From assembly GCF_000330725.2 (NCBI RefSeq), contig NZ_AMZY02000008.1:124001-188000 (forward strand): a DNA stretch of 64,000 nucleotides. The letters run 5' to 3'. Made by a program: the position numbers and the translations under genes. Numbering within the stretch: position 1 is the stretch's first letter; every line of letters starts with the position of its first letter. This document shows positions 45,518 through 55,853 of this stretch, in pieces. Origin of the DNA: Mariniradius saccharolyticus AK6. Its GTDB lineage: Bacteria > Bacteroidota > Bacteroidia > Cytophagales > Cyclobacteriaceae. The notes under the pieces are model-generated. The model saw nothing but the letters and a program-made list of their open reading frames with translations, was not told the origin of the DNA and ran no database searches.

Positions 45518-46075
45518 CTCCATGGTCTATGCCCCAAAGACCATTTTAACTTTCTCCACCACTCCCCGACCGACAAAAACAAAAAACGATACGATGGATG
45601 CCGCCCCTTCAGCAAGGGGCGGTACCCCTTGCTAGGAGATGTCGCCCCGTTGGGGCTTTTCTTTTTCGGGGAACACATCTATCCTAGCCCTGAAAGGGCG
45701 TAATACCATAGACATGGCTGTAGGCCATGGCTGAAAGGGCGCAATCTCATAGACATGGCTGTAGGCCATGTCTGAAAGGGCACCATCTCATAGACATGGT
45801 TGTAGGCCATGGCTGAAAAATGGATGACGCCCCCTTGGGCCTTGGGAACCATGTCGCCATTATTCGCAAGGGGCGATACCCCTTGCTGGAGGATTACGCC
45901 CCCTTGGGCTTTTTTTTCCGGAAACACATCTCTTTCTAGCCCTGAAAGGGCGTAATCCCATAGACATGGCTGTAGGCCATGTCTGAAAGGGCGCAATCTC
46001 ACAGACATGGTTGTAGGCCATGTCTGAAAGGGCATAATCCCATAGACATGGCTGTAGGCCATGTCTTTTTACCGG
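45518..46075. repeat. REP-like cluster and 41-bp tandem hairpins right of the membrane unit
   Basis: Begins with hairpin atggtctatgccccaaagaccat (45522-45544), then ggggcggtaccccttgc-type hairpins. 45684-45820 and 45946-46066 hold three 41-base units each, with core tgaaagggcg...gacatggctgtaggccatgtc, in which gacatggc pairs with gccatgtc. The 25 bases at 45683-45707 are identical to the REP next to the transposase at 5869-5893. No gene lies in 45351-46254. Confidence 0.75.
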
Positions 46076-46254
46076 ATTGTGTCAAATTGAGACAACAGGC
46101 GTACAAAAACCCAAGATGTTTTCATGACTATTTTTGATAAAATGTTGAAAATAAGTCAGTTGATTTTTTGGCCCAAGCATTGTCATGTTAGTTGGGATTG
46201 AGGGGCCGACCCAGTATTTGGCGGATTTTTCATTTAAGATCAAAAATTGAAGGT

Positions 46255-48585
46255 ATGATTAGGACCAACCTAAAAATCGCAATACGGATACTCTGGAAAA
46301 ACAAACTGTTTTCATTGGTGAATATTCTGGGTTTGTCATTGAGTATGGCGGTAGGTGTCATACTTTTCACAGGTCTGAAAGCCACCTATGATACAGACCA
46401 CTTCCATCCGAAATTAAATCAACTTGTACGGATACTGACCTTAGAATCTATCGAAGGGGTACAAACCAAATGGGCAACGGCCCCATTTCCATTGGCGAAT
46501 CAAATAGAAAGCATCTCCTTTGTTGAAAAAACGGCACGGCTACGTATGTCAGGAGCGCATAACCTGCAAACCGACAAAGGAGATGTACCGATCGATATCA
46601 AATTTACAGAGCCTTCTTTTTTTGATGTATTTGGCTTTAAAATATTGTCAGGCAATGTACAGAGCCTTGCGGATAATCCCACGGCCATTTTTCTCTCCGA
46701 AAAAACGGCGAAAAAAATATTTGGAAATACCAATGCCGTAGGAAATACTGTTCAAATTGAAAACTTGGGTTCCTATACCGTTGAGGGAATTATCCAAGAC
46801 CCTCCGTTTGAGACACATCTACCCATTGAGGCAATTGGTTCTATCAAAGCCGCTGAAATTCTTGAAAAAGAGGGTGTAATCGGGAATGTTAGTGAAAATT
46901 GGGAAAACTTTAAGAGCTCCGCCATTTACGGAAGGTTAAAATCAGTGGATGATTTGGAGCAGCTCAATGCAACGCTGCAGACCTACAATAGGAAGTTCGA
47001 CAAGAGCAGCATACAGTTCCTGGCACAACCGATAGAAAATATTACGCCCAGAAACAAGGATATAATCAATGACACCAATGCGGGCGTCGATGAAGAGGGA
47101 ATAAAAGTACAGCTGATCTTAATTTTTACCCTTACCCTTTTGTCTGCGTTCAACTATATCAGTTTGTCCTTGGCGCGTGCCTTCTCCCGGGCGCATGAAG
47201 TTGGTATCCGCAAGACGGTGGGCGCAAAAAGAGCTGAAATCATGGGGCAATTTTTAACCGAGTCTACCCTCGTTGCCCTATTGGCCTTGTTTTTTACAGT
47301 GCCGTGTGTGAACATTCTAATGCAAAATATCCCCGATATGGATATGGATTTCTCTTGGGATCCCATCTTTATCCTGGGCTTGGTAACCTATGCGGTAATT
47401 ACCGGCTTGGTAGCGGGAGCATTTCCCTCATGGCTTTTGTCCGCATTTCAGCCTATTCAGATTTTGCGAAAAATGAAGAATATAAAGCTGTTCCAGGGTG
47501 TCGCGATCTACAAAGTTTTGATTGTCCTGCAATTTTCAGCAAGTATCATGCTGATGGTAATCTTTGTGACATTAACCGACTACGTCATAAAGGAAAATGC
47601 TAAGATTAGCTCCACCGTGCCACCCCATGTCCTGACACTTGATTTGAAGGGCGAGAGGTATGAAAAACTGCAGTACGAGATAAGTCAGTTGAGTCAGGTT
47701 GAAACGACTTTTGCGACAAACTGGTATTTTGAACCAATAAAGATGGGCAAATCTTCTGTTACATTTAATGATAAATCCCTGATAATAAATCATGTAAGTA
47801 TCGACCCAAAAACAATTGAAACAGAAGGTATCAGATTAACATCCGGGCAAAATTTTCCCGAAAATATGCCCCATAGTATTGAGCAATACGTGTTGGTCAA
47901 CGAATCTGCCGCAAAATTACTGGATCCCAAACTTGAAAATATTGTAGGCCAAAATCTACTGCTGGACTCTGTCTATGTACAAGTCATTGGCGTCATGCCC
48001 AACGAAACCATTGGCAAATCAATTCCTTTGGTCTATCGGTATTTGCCCAGTGAAATCAGCGCATTGACGATAAAAATAAAGCCAGGAACAGAATTGATGG
48101 TAACCCAAGCGATTCAGAACTTATGGAAAAACCATGTTCCTGATAAGACGGCAAATATTCAAAACTTGGAAGAACGTTATTCAGGAGAAGGCAATAGAGA
48201 GAGAATGGGTTTCTTTGGTGGCTTTGCGCTAATAATTATGATAATCGCAGGTTTGGGCATTCTAGGCATCGCCAGTTACACCACAGAAATACGCACCAAA
48301 GAACTGGGTGTAAGGAAAGTATTGGGAGCAAGCAACATAAAATTGGTGTGGACAGCTACCGGAAAGTTCGCCGTGCTCATCCTCATTGCTGGATTAATGG
48401 GGGTACCGGCAGGTATTTTTGGCGCTGATTTATTAAGAGAGGATATGGGAAGTCAGTTGGATTTGGGTCCAATCAATGTAGGCATCGGTTTTGGTGTGGT
48501 GGCGGTACTTGGTTTATTGACTGTTTTATCCCAAACCATTCGAGCAGGAAAAATTGAACCGGTAAAGGTTTTAAAGGCCGAGTAA
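46255..48585 (+). CDS. Large ABC transporter permease, MacB/FtsX family
   Basis: 776 aa from the ATG at 46255. Membrane segment near residue 25-45 (LVNILGLSLSMAVGVILF), periplasmic MacB core domain, FtsX segments around 285-430, then a second half with the same pattern (IIMIIAGLGILGIASYTTE). Signatures include HEVGIRKTVGAKRAEIMGQFLTES and TKELGVRKVLGASNIK, the FtsX coupling motif. This duplicated-permease form is common in Bacteroidota. No ATP-binding subunit gene is adjacent. Likely exports a lipid, peptide or drug; substrate unknown. Confidence 0.9.
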   Translation: MIRTNLKIAIRILWKNKLFSLVNILGLSLSMAVGVILFTGLKATYDTDHFHPKLNQLVRILTLESIEGVQTKWATAPFPLANQIESISFVEKTARLRMSGAHNLQTDKGDVPIDIKFTEPSFFDVFGFKILSGNVQSLADNPTAIFLSEKTAKKIFGNTNAVGNTVQIENLGSYTVEGIIQDPPFETHLPIEAIGSIKAAEILEKEGVIGNVSENWENFKSSAIYGRLKSVDDLEQLNATLQTYNRKFDKSSIQFLAQPIENITPRNKDIINDTNAGVDEEGIKVQLILIFTLTLLSAFNYISLSLARAFSRAHEVGIRKTVGAKRAEIMGQFLTESTLVALLALFFTVPCVNILMQNIPDMDMDFSWDPIFILGLVTYAVITGLVAGAFPSWLLSAFQPIQILRKMKNIKLFQGVAIYKVLIVLQFSASIMLMVIFVTLTDYVIKENAKISSTVPPHVLTLDLKGERYEKLQYEISQLSQVETTFATNWYFEPIKMGKSSVTFNDKSLIINHVSIDPKTIETEGIRLTSGQNFPENMPHSIEQYVLVNESAAKLLDPKLENIVGQNLLLDSVYVQVIGVMPNETIGKSIPLVYRYLPSEISALTIKIKPGTELMVTQAIQNLWKNHVPDKTANIQNLEERYSGEGNRERMGFFGGFALIIMIIAGLGILGIASYTTEIRTKELGVRKVLGASNIKLVWTATGKFAVLILIAGLMGVPAGIFGADLLREDMGSQLDLGPINVGIGFGVVAVLGLLTVLSQTIRAGKIEPVKVLKAE

Positions 48586-48856
48586 AAAAGCCAGAATATT
48601 CACTGGAAGGCTGAGAGGATCGCCTTTCAATTAACGCTTCCCCCCTTTCTCGAGGCAGCCGTTTCAAGCGCTGACAAAGTCGATTTGGATCAAAAAATGA
48701 TCCCACAGGAATCATATATGGGCAGGTCCTTCTAAGGAACGCAACCCGGGGAGAACAATCCACAAAACATCCCGAGCTTGTGGCCGAAATAATGTCAAAT
48801 GTGCATTGGGCTTTCCGCTAAAAACAGCGAAGGTTTGACCAAAGTTAATTTCCAAA
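48586..48856. other. Intergenic, nothing recognised
   Basis: About 270 bases between convergent genes; I see no gene, repeat family or strong hairpin here. Confidence 0.5.
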
Positions 48857-49243
48857 TTATGAAGCCTCTAAAATTTTATTGAAATCCTGGTTGCTCAAAG
48901 GCTTGTGATAGAACTTTTTGACGCAGGCATATTGTCCTGCTCTTTCTATGTCACTCTTGTCTGTGGACGAGGACAAAATGTATAAGGTAATATTGGCGGA
49001 AGTACTCCATTGGCTTGCCTGCATTGCTTCCAAAAAGCCCCATCCATCCAATACGGGCATATTCAGATCCAACAGAATAATGCTTTCGGCATCGTCTTCA
49101 AGGTGGTCATTCAACTTTTCCAGGCCTATTCTCCCATTTTCGCATGGAAAAAACACAAGGGAATTATCAATGCGGCGCATCATCCTCTCTACCATTAAGC
49201 GAAGGACACCATCATCATCAATCAAAAATACATTTTTGCTCAT
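48857..49243 (-). CDS. Single-domain response regulator
   Basis: 128 aa from the ATG at 49243 (an upstream in-frame ATG at 49300 overlaps the sensor gene). The receiver domain has the acidic pair in FLIDDDGV and the phosphoacceptor Asp in LLDLNMPVLDGW, plus the switch residues Ser in LSSST and Lys in FYHKPL. There is no output domain, so it acts by protein-protein interaction. It follows the sensor protein by 4 bases and is therefore its likely partner. Confidence 0.92.
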   Translation of the reverse strand: MSKNVFLIDDDGVLRLMVERMMRRIDNSLVFFPCENGRIGLEKLNDHLEDDAESIILLDLNMPVLDGWGFLEAMQASQWSTSANITLYILSSSTDKSDIERAGQYACVKKFYHKPLSNQDFNKILEAS

Positions 49244-49247
49244 TGGT

Positions 49248-52154
49248 TTAGTTATCTTTGATATATTGGGCATCTTTGATGATAGTTTTGATGATTTCAT
49301 CCATTTCCTCAGATGAAATTTTCAATTGATCGAGCCAATACATCAAGTCGTCAAGACTGTCTTTCTGGGTTTCAATGAGATTGATAATACCCGAAATCCT
49401 TGCCAAAGGTGCACGGACAAGATGCGATTGGGTCCAGGCAATGGATTTGAGCTTTTCATAGGCCTCTTTGATTTTTTCCTCTGCCAGTTTTTTTGCAGTG
49501 ATGTCTATGCGTAAGGCTAAAAATTTAATGGGAGAGCCATTTTCATCCAAAAAAGGAACGATGGTCGTATCTACCCAATAAAAAGTCCCGTCTTTTTTCT
49601 TGTTGCGCACTTCACCCCGCCATATTTTGCCGGATTTGATGGTCTGCCAAAAATCCTTAAAAAATTCTTTTGAATGATATTGGGAATTTATCATCCTGTG
49701 CGTGGAACCTATCAACTCTTCACGGGAATACTGGGAAAGCTCCGAGAATTTATCGTTCACGTCGATAATGACACCATGAGTGTCAGTAATGGTAAAAATT
49801 GCAGATTGGTCCACAGCATATTGATAATCCTGAAGCATTTTTAGACTTTGTGCCAGTTCGATTTCAATGGTCTTGTAGGCATGAATATCCTGAAAGCTGC
49901 CAAGGATTCGCTTACACTGTCCGCTTATCATATCTGCCCGTCCAATGGCCCGCACCCATCTCTCGTTATTCTTGGCAGTAACAATCACAGCCTCAAAATC
50001 AAAATTTTTCCCTTTCTCTAGGCATTCCTGAACAGATTGGCGTACCATATCCCGAAAATCCTCCCGGTAGAATTCTATACTTGTCCCCAAATCAGGAACA
50101 AAGGTGCTCGGATCTGTTTCGTGAAGCTTATGTGTCATATCTGACCACAGAATTTTATTATTCACAAAATTCACCTCCCAACTACCTATCCGCGCCAATT
50201 GTGTTGCCTCTGAGAGCAGTTCTTCATTTTTTGTTTCATTGGTAATATCCAACACAAATGAGTTGAAGAGTATTGTGCCATCTGCCAGAAAATTGGGCGA
50301 GCCTATGCCCAGAAATCGGCGCAAATCACCGTTTGGCATAATACTCCGGTACCTTGACATCCATTGTGACTTGGCACTTATTGCTTTCACGATATCTTTT
50401 TTGACCCGCTCATCATCTCCGCCTGCTTTGGTTTGATTCCAGACCAGATTGATATCCCGCTCTACTTCCTCCGGGCTATAACCCCAAAGCCGATAGGCAC
50501 CTTTACTTACAGAACGTAAAGCATCTGTACCATCAGGAAACAGAAGGTATTGGAAAACTACTCCCGGTAAATTATCCGCCAGGTCCTTTAGGCGAAACTC
50601 CGCCATTTTGCGCTCAGTAATATCTTCGCAAATGGCCACTGTTTTGTTAGGCTTCCCATTCTTGTCCCTAATGAATGCAATATGGAGTCGCACCCAGATG
50701 ATGGTGCCGTCTTTTTTGATGTAGCGCTTTTCGTTTCTATATTCCGCTTCGCCCCGGGCTGCTTTACTGAATATTTCCCAATCCTTACCCCTATCTTCAG
50801 GGTGAGTCAGCTCGAGAAATATCATATTCCCAAGTTCTTCGGCAGTATACCCGGTAATCGTTTCATAAAAAGAGTTGATCAGGATGATTCGGCCATTGGT
50901 GGGATCCACTTGGGCAATTCCGAGTGAAGCGATTTCGAATATTGATCTGAAATTGGCTTCACTTTTCTGTAAGGAATCTTCGGCCATCTTCCGGTCGGTG
51001 ATGTCTTCAGAAAGTATGGCGATTTCATCATTACCTATCGAAACAATCACGAGACGTAGCCAGGTCTGCATGGAAACAATTTCACCTACATATACATCTT
51101 CCAGAACTGTAGTATTACCTGTATTCGCTACATCCACATAGGCTTCGAAAACTTCGGAATCACGATGGGAGGGAAACACTTCAAGAAGCCTCATGCCGAT
51201 GATTTGATCACGGTCCGTATTATTGATCTTTGCGATTGCCTCGTTTTCATAAATCCACTCAAAATCAACAATAATCCCTTCCTTGTCCCGCACAGGCTTC
51301 AGAATGGTGAAGCCATCCGGAGACATTTCCTGAACGAGTCTAAATCGCTTTTCGCTTTTTTGGAGCTCCGCAGTGATCTCCAGTAAACGGAATTCCGTTT
51401 CCTTTTTTCTGGTAATGTCCTGAATAGCACACTCGAAAGCATAGGGACTGCCCGTTTTATCTTTAAGCAAACTCCCCTTTTGCCTTACCCATTTAATTCT
51501 ACCGTCCGGTAAAATGATCCTATGTGCAAAATCAAGTGTTTCCTTTCCTGCAAATGCAGCACTTTTTGCTTTTTGAAAGGCTTCCAGATCTTCAGGATGT
51601 ATAGATTGCTCAAAGTCGTTGAAGTTCAATTCAAAATCTTGCTTATTTCTGCCCAAGATTTTGAACACCTCTTCAGTACAAAAAAGGACGTTACTATCTA
51701 ATTTCAACCTCCAATAACCGATTTTCCCAAGAGAGGAAATTGCTTCAAGCTGCTTGCTTTTTTCTTGTAGCAAACCCAATTGCTTTTCATGCTGGGTTAC
51801 ATCCTGACAGGTCACCAGTACACAGTCAAGGTCGTCAAATCTTAATTTATAACCGTCAACTGCAAGGCGAAGCTGCTCGCCACTCTTCTTTTGAAATGTA
51901 AATTCCCCAAAGTAATTACTCCCGTCAGTATTGACCGCAATTCCATGGGCTTCCAGAAATGCAGGAATTTCATTTTCGGGCATAAGGTCTTTTTGGCTAA
52001 GCAAAAGAAATTCATCTTTTGAAAAACCATAAAGATCCAAAGCAGACTGATTGACCTCAAGAATCTGAAAACTTTTCAGGTCATATATCCAGGATGGATG
52101 TTTGTTGTGGTAGAATAAGCTACTATAATCGGGGGACTTCCTCAAACTTGACAC
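49248..52154 (-). CDS. Seven-PAS sensor protein with a DHp-like H-box but no ATPase domain
   Basis: 968 aa, GTG start. About seven PAS/PAC modules are recognised, e.g. PDYSSLFYHN, LGKIGYWRLKLD, SPDGFTILKPV, SIFEIASLGIAQV, LADNLPGVVFQY, LARIGSWEVNFV and AVDQSAIFTITD. The C-terminal 65 residues hold a DHp-like helix with WTQSHLVRAPLARISGIINL, in which His is the candidate phosphoacceptor, but the protein ends (DAQYIKDN) with no HATPase_c (N, G1, F or G2 boxes). Thus it cannot be an autonomous kinase. It is followed by a receiver-only gene after 4 bases. It may act through a separate ATPase or as a phosphorelay scaffold. Confidence 0.88.
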   Translation of the reverse strand: MSSLRKSPDYSSLFYHNKHPSWIYDLKSFQILEVNQSALDLYGFSKDEFLLLSQKDLMPENEIPAFLEAHGIAVNTDGSNYFGEFTFQKKSGEQLRLAVDGYKLRFDDLDCVLVTCQDVTQHEKQLGLLQEKSKQLEAISSLGKIGYWRLKLDSNVLFCTEEVFKILGRNKQDFELNFNDFEQSIHPEDLEAFQKAKSAAFAGKETLDFAHRIILPDGRIKWVRQKGSLLKDKTGSPYAFECAIQDITRKKETEFRLLEITAELQKSEKRFRLVQEMSPDGFTILKPVRDKEGIIVDFEWIYENEAIAKINNTDRDQIIGMRLLEVFPSHRDSEVFEAYVDVANTGNTTVLEDVYVGEIVSMQTWLRLVIVSIGNDEIAILSEDITDRKMAEDSLQKSEANFRSIFEIASLGIAQVDPTNGRIILINSFYETITGYTAEELGNMIFLELTHPEDRGKDWEIFSKAARGEAEYRNEKRYIKKDGTIIWVRLHIAFIRDKNGKPNKTVAICEDITERKMAEFRLKDLADNLPGVVFQYLLFPDGTDALRSVSKGAYRLWGYSPEEVERDINLVWNQTKAGGDDERVKKDIVKAISAKSQWMSRYRSIMPNGDLRRFLGIGSPNFLADGTILFNSFVLDITNETKNEELLSEATQLARIGSWEVNFVNNKILWSDMTHKLHETDPSTFVPDLGTSIEFYREDFRDMVRQSVQECLEKGKNFDFEAVIVTAKNNERWVRAIGRADMISGQCKRILGSFQDIHAYKTIEIELAQSLKMLQDYQYAVDQSAIFTITDTHGVIIDVNDKFSELSQYSREELIGSTHRMINSQYHSKEFFKDFWQTIKSGKIWRGEVRNKKKDGTFYWVDTTIVPFLDENGSPIKFLALRIDITAKKLAEEKIKEAYEKLKSIAWTQSHLVRAPLARISGIINLIETQKDSLDDLMYWLDQLKISSEEMDEIIKTIIKDAQYIKDN

Positions 52155-52939
52155 ATTTGGTTGGCATAAAATCTTTCACTTTGTCTTTACCTTATCACTC
52201 ATATGACACATATCTGCTTTTCTGAAAAACCTGTCAGTTTTCGTCAGCTATTTTTTTAGCTATCTAAAGAGTTCATTATCAAACCAATTCCAACTCTTTT
52301 GTTAATTAAAAAGTAGCTTTCTATTTACCGGTTTTGAATAGATAACTAAATTCACCCTTAATCTAAGGAATAAATCTAACAAATTCTAAGAAAAACAACA
52401 AACATCAGGATTAAGGTTTTCGCTTTATCCGATGTTCATAAAAATTGATTGCGGTGTTATTGATTACTCACTGGGAACAGAAACAACACTTCAAGCCACA
52501 AAACTCCCAACATAATTTTGAAAAAAATGAAATTTCCATCTTTTGATCGAAAATTTCGTCCTTGATGGGAATGGTTCGTGTTGAAATGAAAATGTTTTTT
52601 TCCTTTTTGGGGAGACTTACTTCCTGATAAAGCTTGTTAGATACTCGCAATACCATATCCAACACACTATCGAGAGTTTTTTTCTCCCACTATGGTCTGT
52701 GTCCACAGACCATTTTAACTTTCTCCACCTCTCTCCGACACACTCCTCTTGGAATGGGAGAAATATTAAACAAAGAAAATTCCGTGCAGATCAAGAATTG
52801 ATCAGCCCCTAAGGGGCACTTTGATTGTAGCAGAAGGGATTTTTTCGGGAACACGAGCCTCAGAGAGGCGATTTCATGATTGGGTTGCTATGAAGGAAAC
52901 TTCTTTTACCGCATAGTTCACCGTGGACTCCCAGTCTTT
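52155..52939. other. Intergenic stretch with repeat modules
   Basis: No firm gene. It contains the hairpin atggtctgtgtccacagaccat (52692-52713), then the CACCTCTCTCCGACA module, gatcaagaattgatc (about 52792-52806), and gcctcagagaggc (about 52857-52869), the same order of modules as in 54923-55113. Confidence 0.6.
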
Positions 52940-54721
52940 TTAACGTCGAACTGCTTCAAAACCATTGATTGCAGGTTGGATTATGGCACTTGTGGTATGA
53001 CCATCCCTTACAAGCTGATTCGCATAGCGCACAAAACTATTGTTTAATGCCTCCGCTTGAGCCGTAGAACCTTCTTGCTTGGAAGCCTCTTCTACCATCG
53101 TTTTCAAACCTAATTTCAGCAAGTCTTTTGCCACTCCCGTCAATGCCCCGCCACCTGGCAAGGTTCCCCACACGGTATCGAATATATTTGAAACCACTGC
53201 CTGGTTAAACTGGATCTGAATGGTTTCTTGGGTAATCGCATATCTGATTGTTCTGCCCGCATTTCTGACCATTTCGTAGGCGGTGGCCAATGAAGTTTCA
53301 CGTCGTAATTGATCGGTCAAATTGTTTGCAGTAACAGCCATATCAAGCGCTTTCATCGCTGTTGCTCCAGCATTATTGATAATACTCATCATCACACCCC
53401 GTGAAAGAACATAATCAGCATTGGTTTCATCGACAATAGCCGCAACATTGGACTCGGGTATCACATTGCCTTGTTCGGAAAATTCCTGGATAATGAAACC
53501 TTGATAGCGGGAAATCAATGTGGCAATCTGTTCTCTTAAAGAAAGCCTAAAGGGCCCTCCTTCATCTCCCCAACCTCCATCGGGAAGATCTAAGTCTGAG
53601 CCTACACTATACAAAGCTCTCATGAAATCCAGTATTTCTTCACGATTTGGGGCACGGTCAATATGATTTACATAATCTGGCCACCCATTTGGATGGCTAG
53701 TCTGATTGGCTATACCTGGATTAATCGCGCATTCCAAGAATCCTTGAACTTCCCGATATTCACTTTCTTCATCAAGGTTTCTAAGCCGAGCTTCCCATTC
53801 TGGTTGGGTGAGTGCAATTACACTTCTATGGATGGTACGTCGTCCCATAAATGTTGAGGTCCAAGAATGATACCCCAAATCAGTCCGTAGCTGGACTATA
53901 TTCTTTGATGTACTTTGGATCGTGTCGGCATGCGCTGCACCCTGCTGCAGGGTATGTGTTAGTTCATGTGCCAGTAACTTTTTGCCATGTAGAGAAGAAG
54001 GATCATATTGTCCTTGGTTAAAATGAATATCATTGCCGACAGTAAATGCTTTAGCCCCTAGTTTTTCGCTCATATGAGCAGACTGAACTCCCGTATGGAT
54101 CCGAACTCCGCTGAAATCCGCGCCAAACTTCCGGCTCATCGTTGATTGGATATCTCGGTCCATTGGCATGCCGCCACCTTTACTATTGTTGATTTGGTTT
54201 TCAAGTTGAAAAATGGCCTTGTCTTGCTCTTGGAAAAATTTCCCTTGAATCGGGTGCGTTACATCAGAAATCGGGGAGAAATTATTTTGTGTTGGCGTTA
54301 TTTGGGAAGTGAAGCTCCTATTTGTCGCGAAACCTTCTTGTTCATTTTTACTATCCGAAAATCTTGTTTGCTCTTTTTTACTCTCGGGCATTTTTACCAC
54401 CTGCTCAGCAATATCGTCGGCTTCTGTCTCATATTGGTCATTGGGTTGACCAATGGTTAACTTGGGCTGTATGGCTGTCGGCCTGAAAAATGAATCCTTC
54501 CTTTTTTTCGAGAAAAAACCACCCACCCCGTTTTGTCTTTGGTCGCTGGATTTAATATCCGTATTAGGCGATGTGAAAAAGCCCATGGTTTCACCAAAAA
54601 AAGTTTGATCCCTCACTCCGGGTTCCATAGCTGGTTCATTTTCTGATTTCTTTTGAAAAAAAGGTTGATTGGCGCTTACCCTGCTAACCAATTTTCCGTG
54701 GTTTGAAGAATTTTCTTTCAT
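52940..54721 (-). CDS. DUF4157 protein with HELTH metalloprotease-like motif
   Basis: 593 aa, no signal peptide. The N-terminal region has repeated FF-containing motifs (PFFQKKS, QTFFGET, GGFFSKK, SFFRPTAIQPKLTIG), then the DUF4157 domain with IHTGVQSAHMSEKLGA, FTVGNDIHFNQGQYDPSS and the zinc motif LLAHELTHTLQQG (HELTH at 252-256). The C-terminal 320 residues have no recognised domain. DUF4157 proteins are often linked to extracellular contractile injection systems as cargo-like proteins, but no such system is visible in this window. Confidence 0.85.
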   Translation of the reverse strand: MKENSSNHGKLVSRVSANQPFFQKKSENEPAMEPGVRDQTFFGETMGFFTSPNTDIKSSDQRQNGVGGFFSKKRKDSFFRPTAIQPKLTIGQPNDQYETEADDIAEQVVKMPESKKEQTRFSDSKNEQEGFATNRSFTSQITPTQNNFSPISDVTHPIQGKFFQEQDKAIFQLENQINNSKGGGMPMDRDIQSTMSRKFGADFSGVRIHTGVQSAHMSEKLGAKAFTVGNDIHFNQGQYDPSSLHGKKLLAHELTHTLQQGAAHADTIQSTSKNIVQLRTDLGYHSWTSTFMGRRTIHRSVIALTQPEWEARLRNLDEESEYREVQGFLECAINPGIANQTSHPNGWPDYVNHIDRAPNREEILDFMRALYSVGSDLDLPDGGWGDEGGPFRLSLREQIATLISRYQGFIIQEFSEQGNVIPESNVAAIVDETNADYVLSRGVMMSIINNAGATAMKALDMAVTANNLTDQLRRETSLATAYEMVRNAGRTIRYAITQETIQIQFNQAVVSNIFDTVWGTLPGGGALTGVAKDLLKLGLKTMVEEASKQEGSTAQAEALNNSFVRYANQLVRDGHTTSAIIQPAINGFEAVRR

Positions 54722-54922
54722 GATTTTCTAATTTTGGTGAACACCAACCGTTTTGTTGCTGCATAATTATGCTATCGATCCACTAAAAATGGATAAACCG
54801 GACCAGGTTTTTGTTTTTCGCCTGTCTAAATATACGTTTTTTACCCCACTCAAAAAACAGTCTACCAATAGATCCGATACTGCATTATCTGAGCAAAAAC
54901 CCATTTATGTTAATCCTTCACC

Positions 54923-55113
54923 ATGGTCTGTGTCCCCACAGACCATTTTTTCCTTTTTCACCTCTCCCCGACCCTCTCGTCTTGAAATGGTAGAAGTAGG
55001 GAACAAAGAGCAACCAGCGCAGATCAAGAATTGATCAGCTCCACAGGGGTGCTTTGATTGTAGCTGAAGGTATTTTATCGTGATCACGAGCCTCGGAGAG
55101 GCGATTTCATGAT
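54923..55113. repeat. Composite hairpin element
   Basis: The hairpin atggtctgtgtccccacagaccat (54923-54946) followed by T5, then cacctctccccgacc, gatcaagaattgatc and gcctcggagaggc. It matches 52692-52880 in order and content. There is no gene between 54722 and 55311. Confidence 0.7.
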
Positions 55114-55311
55114 ATCATTGCTCCTAAGCCGCATTTATCCATCCCTGGAACGCGAGAGACAAATTGTTGGCCCCAGACACGATGCTAGTCGGTCTGAAGC
55201 CGGTTATTTCGTTGCTTCCATGATCCATGTTCCCACAGTACCCGGCTTTTTTCTTATATTCATTGGCAGAAATCTATCCCTTCCATCCATTCAACACACA
55301 GCATCGCTACC

Positions 55312-55761
55312 ATGGCCACCAACACCGTCACTCTGCACCGGGTGCTCACTGCGGCACCTGAAAAAGTCTTCCGCGCGTTCTCCGACCCCAATGCCTATGC
55401 CACGTGGATTCCTCCCTATGGATTCATCTGTACGGTCCAGCAGATGGATTTCCATGAAGGAGGTCGTTTCCAAATGACCTTCACAAATTTCTCAACGGGA
55501 AACAGCCATTCGTTTGGCGGGCAGTACCTGCAAATCATCCCCAATAGTTTTATCAAAAACTCGGACAAATTCGACGATCCAAATCTTCCCGATGTCATGA
55601 CTACGAGTATCTGGTTGACAAAGGTGTCCTGTGGGACCGAGATAAAGATTGTACAGGAGGGAATACCTGCGGTCATTCCCCCGGAAATGTGCTATCTGGG
55701 GTGGCAGGAAAGTCTGGAAAAATTGAAGCGCTTGGTGGAACCCGATATTCCCGATGCATAG
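55312..55761 (+). CDS. SRPBCC / AHSA1-type protein
   Basis: 149 aa. Signature RVLTAAPEKVFRAFSDPNAYATWIPPYGF, then MDFHEGGRFQM and the C-terminal GWQESLEKLKRLVE, all of the AHSA1/SRPBCC (START-like) fold. Such proteins bind small hydrophobic ligands or act as Hsp90 co-factors; the function is unknown here. It ends about 90 bases before the next gene's start. Confidence 0.85.
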   Translation: MATNTVTLHRVLTAAPEKVFRAFSDPNAYATWIPPYGFICTVQQMDFHEGGRFQMTFTNFSTGNSHSFGGQYLQIIPNSFIKNSDKFDDPNLPDVMTTSIWLTKVSCGTEIKIVQEGIPAVIPPEMCYLGWQESLEKLKRLVEPDIPDA

Positions 55762-55853
55762 GTTTTCAAATCTTGGCCAAACCTGATAACCTCCTCCCAT
55801 TGGCAAAAGATGAATCGTTTTCCGACCAACCAAAACCCAATATACCAGTACCC

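Noticed and set aside
45683-46075. CRISPR-like array of repeated units
   Set aside because: The 41-base units are tandem and contain no unique spacers; they are REP-like hairpins.
52468-52665. 65-aa ORF on the minus strand
   Set aside because: No homologous motif, Cys-rich tail, and no support from the neighbourhood; kept as possible only.
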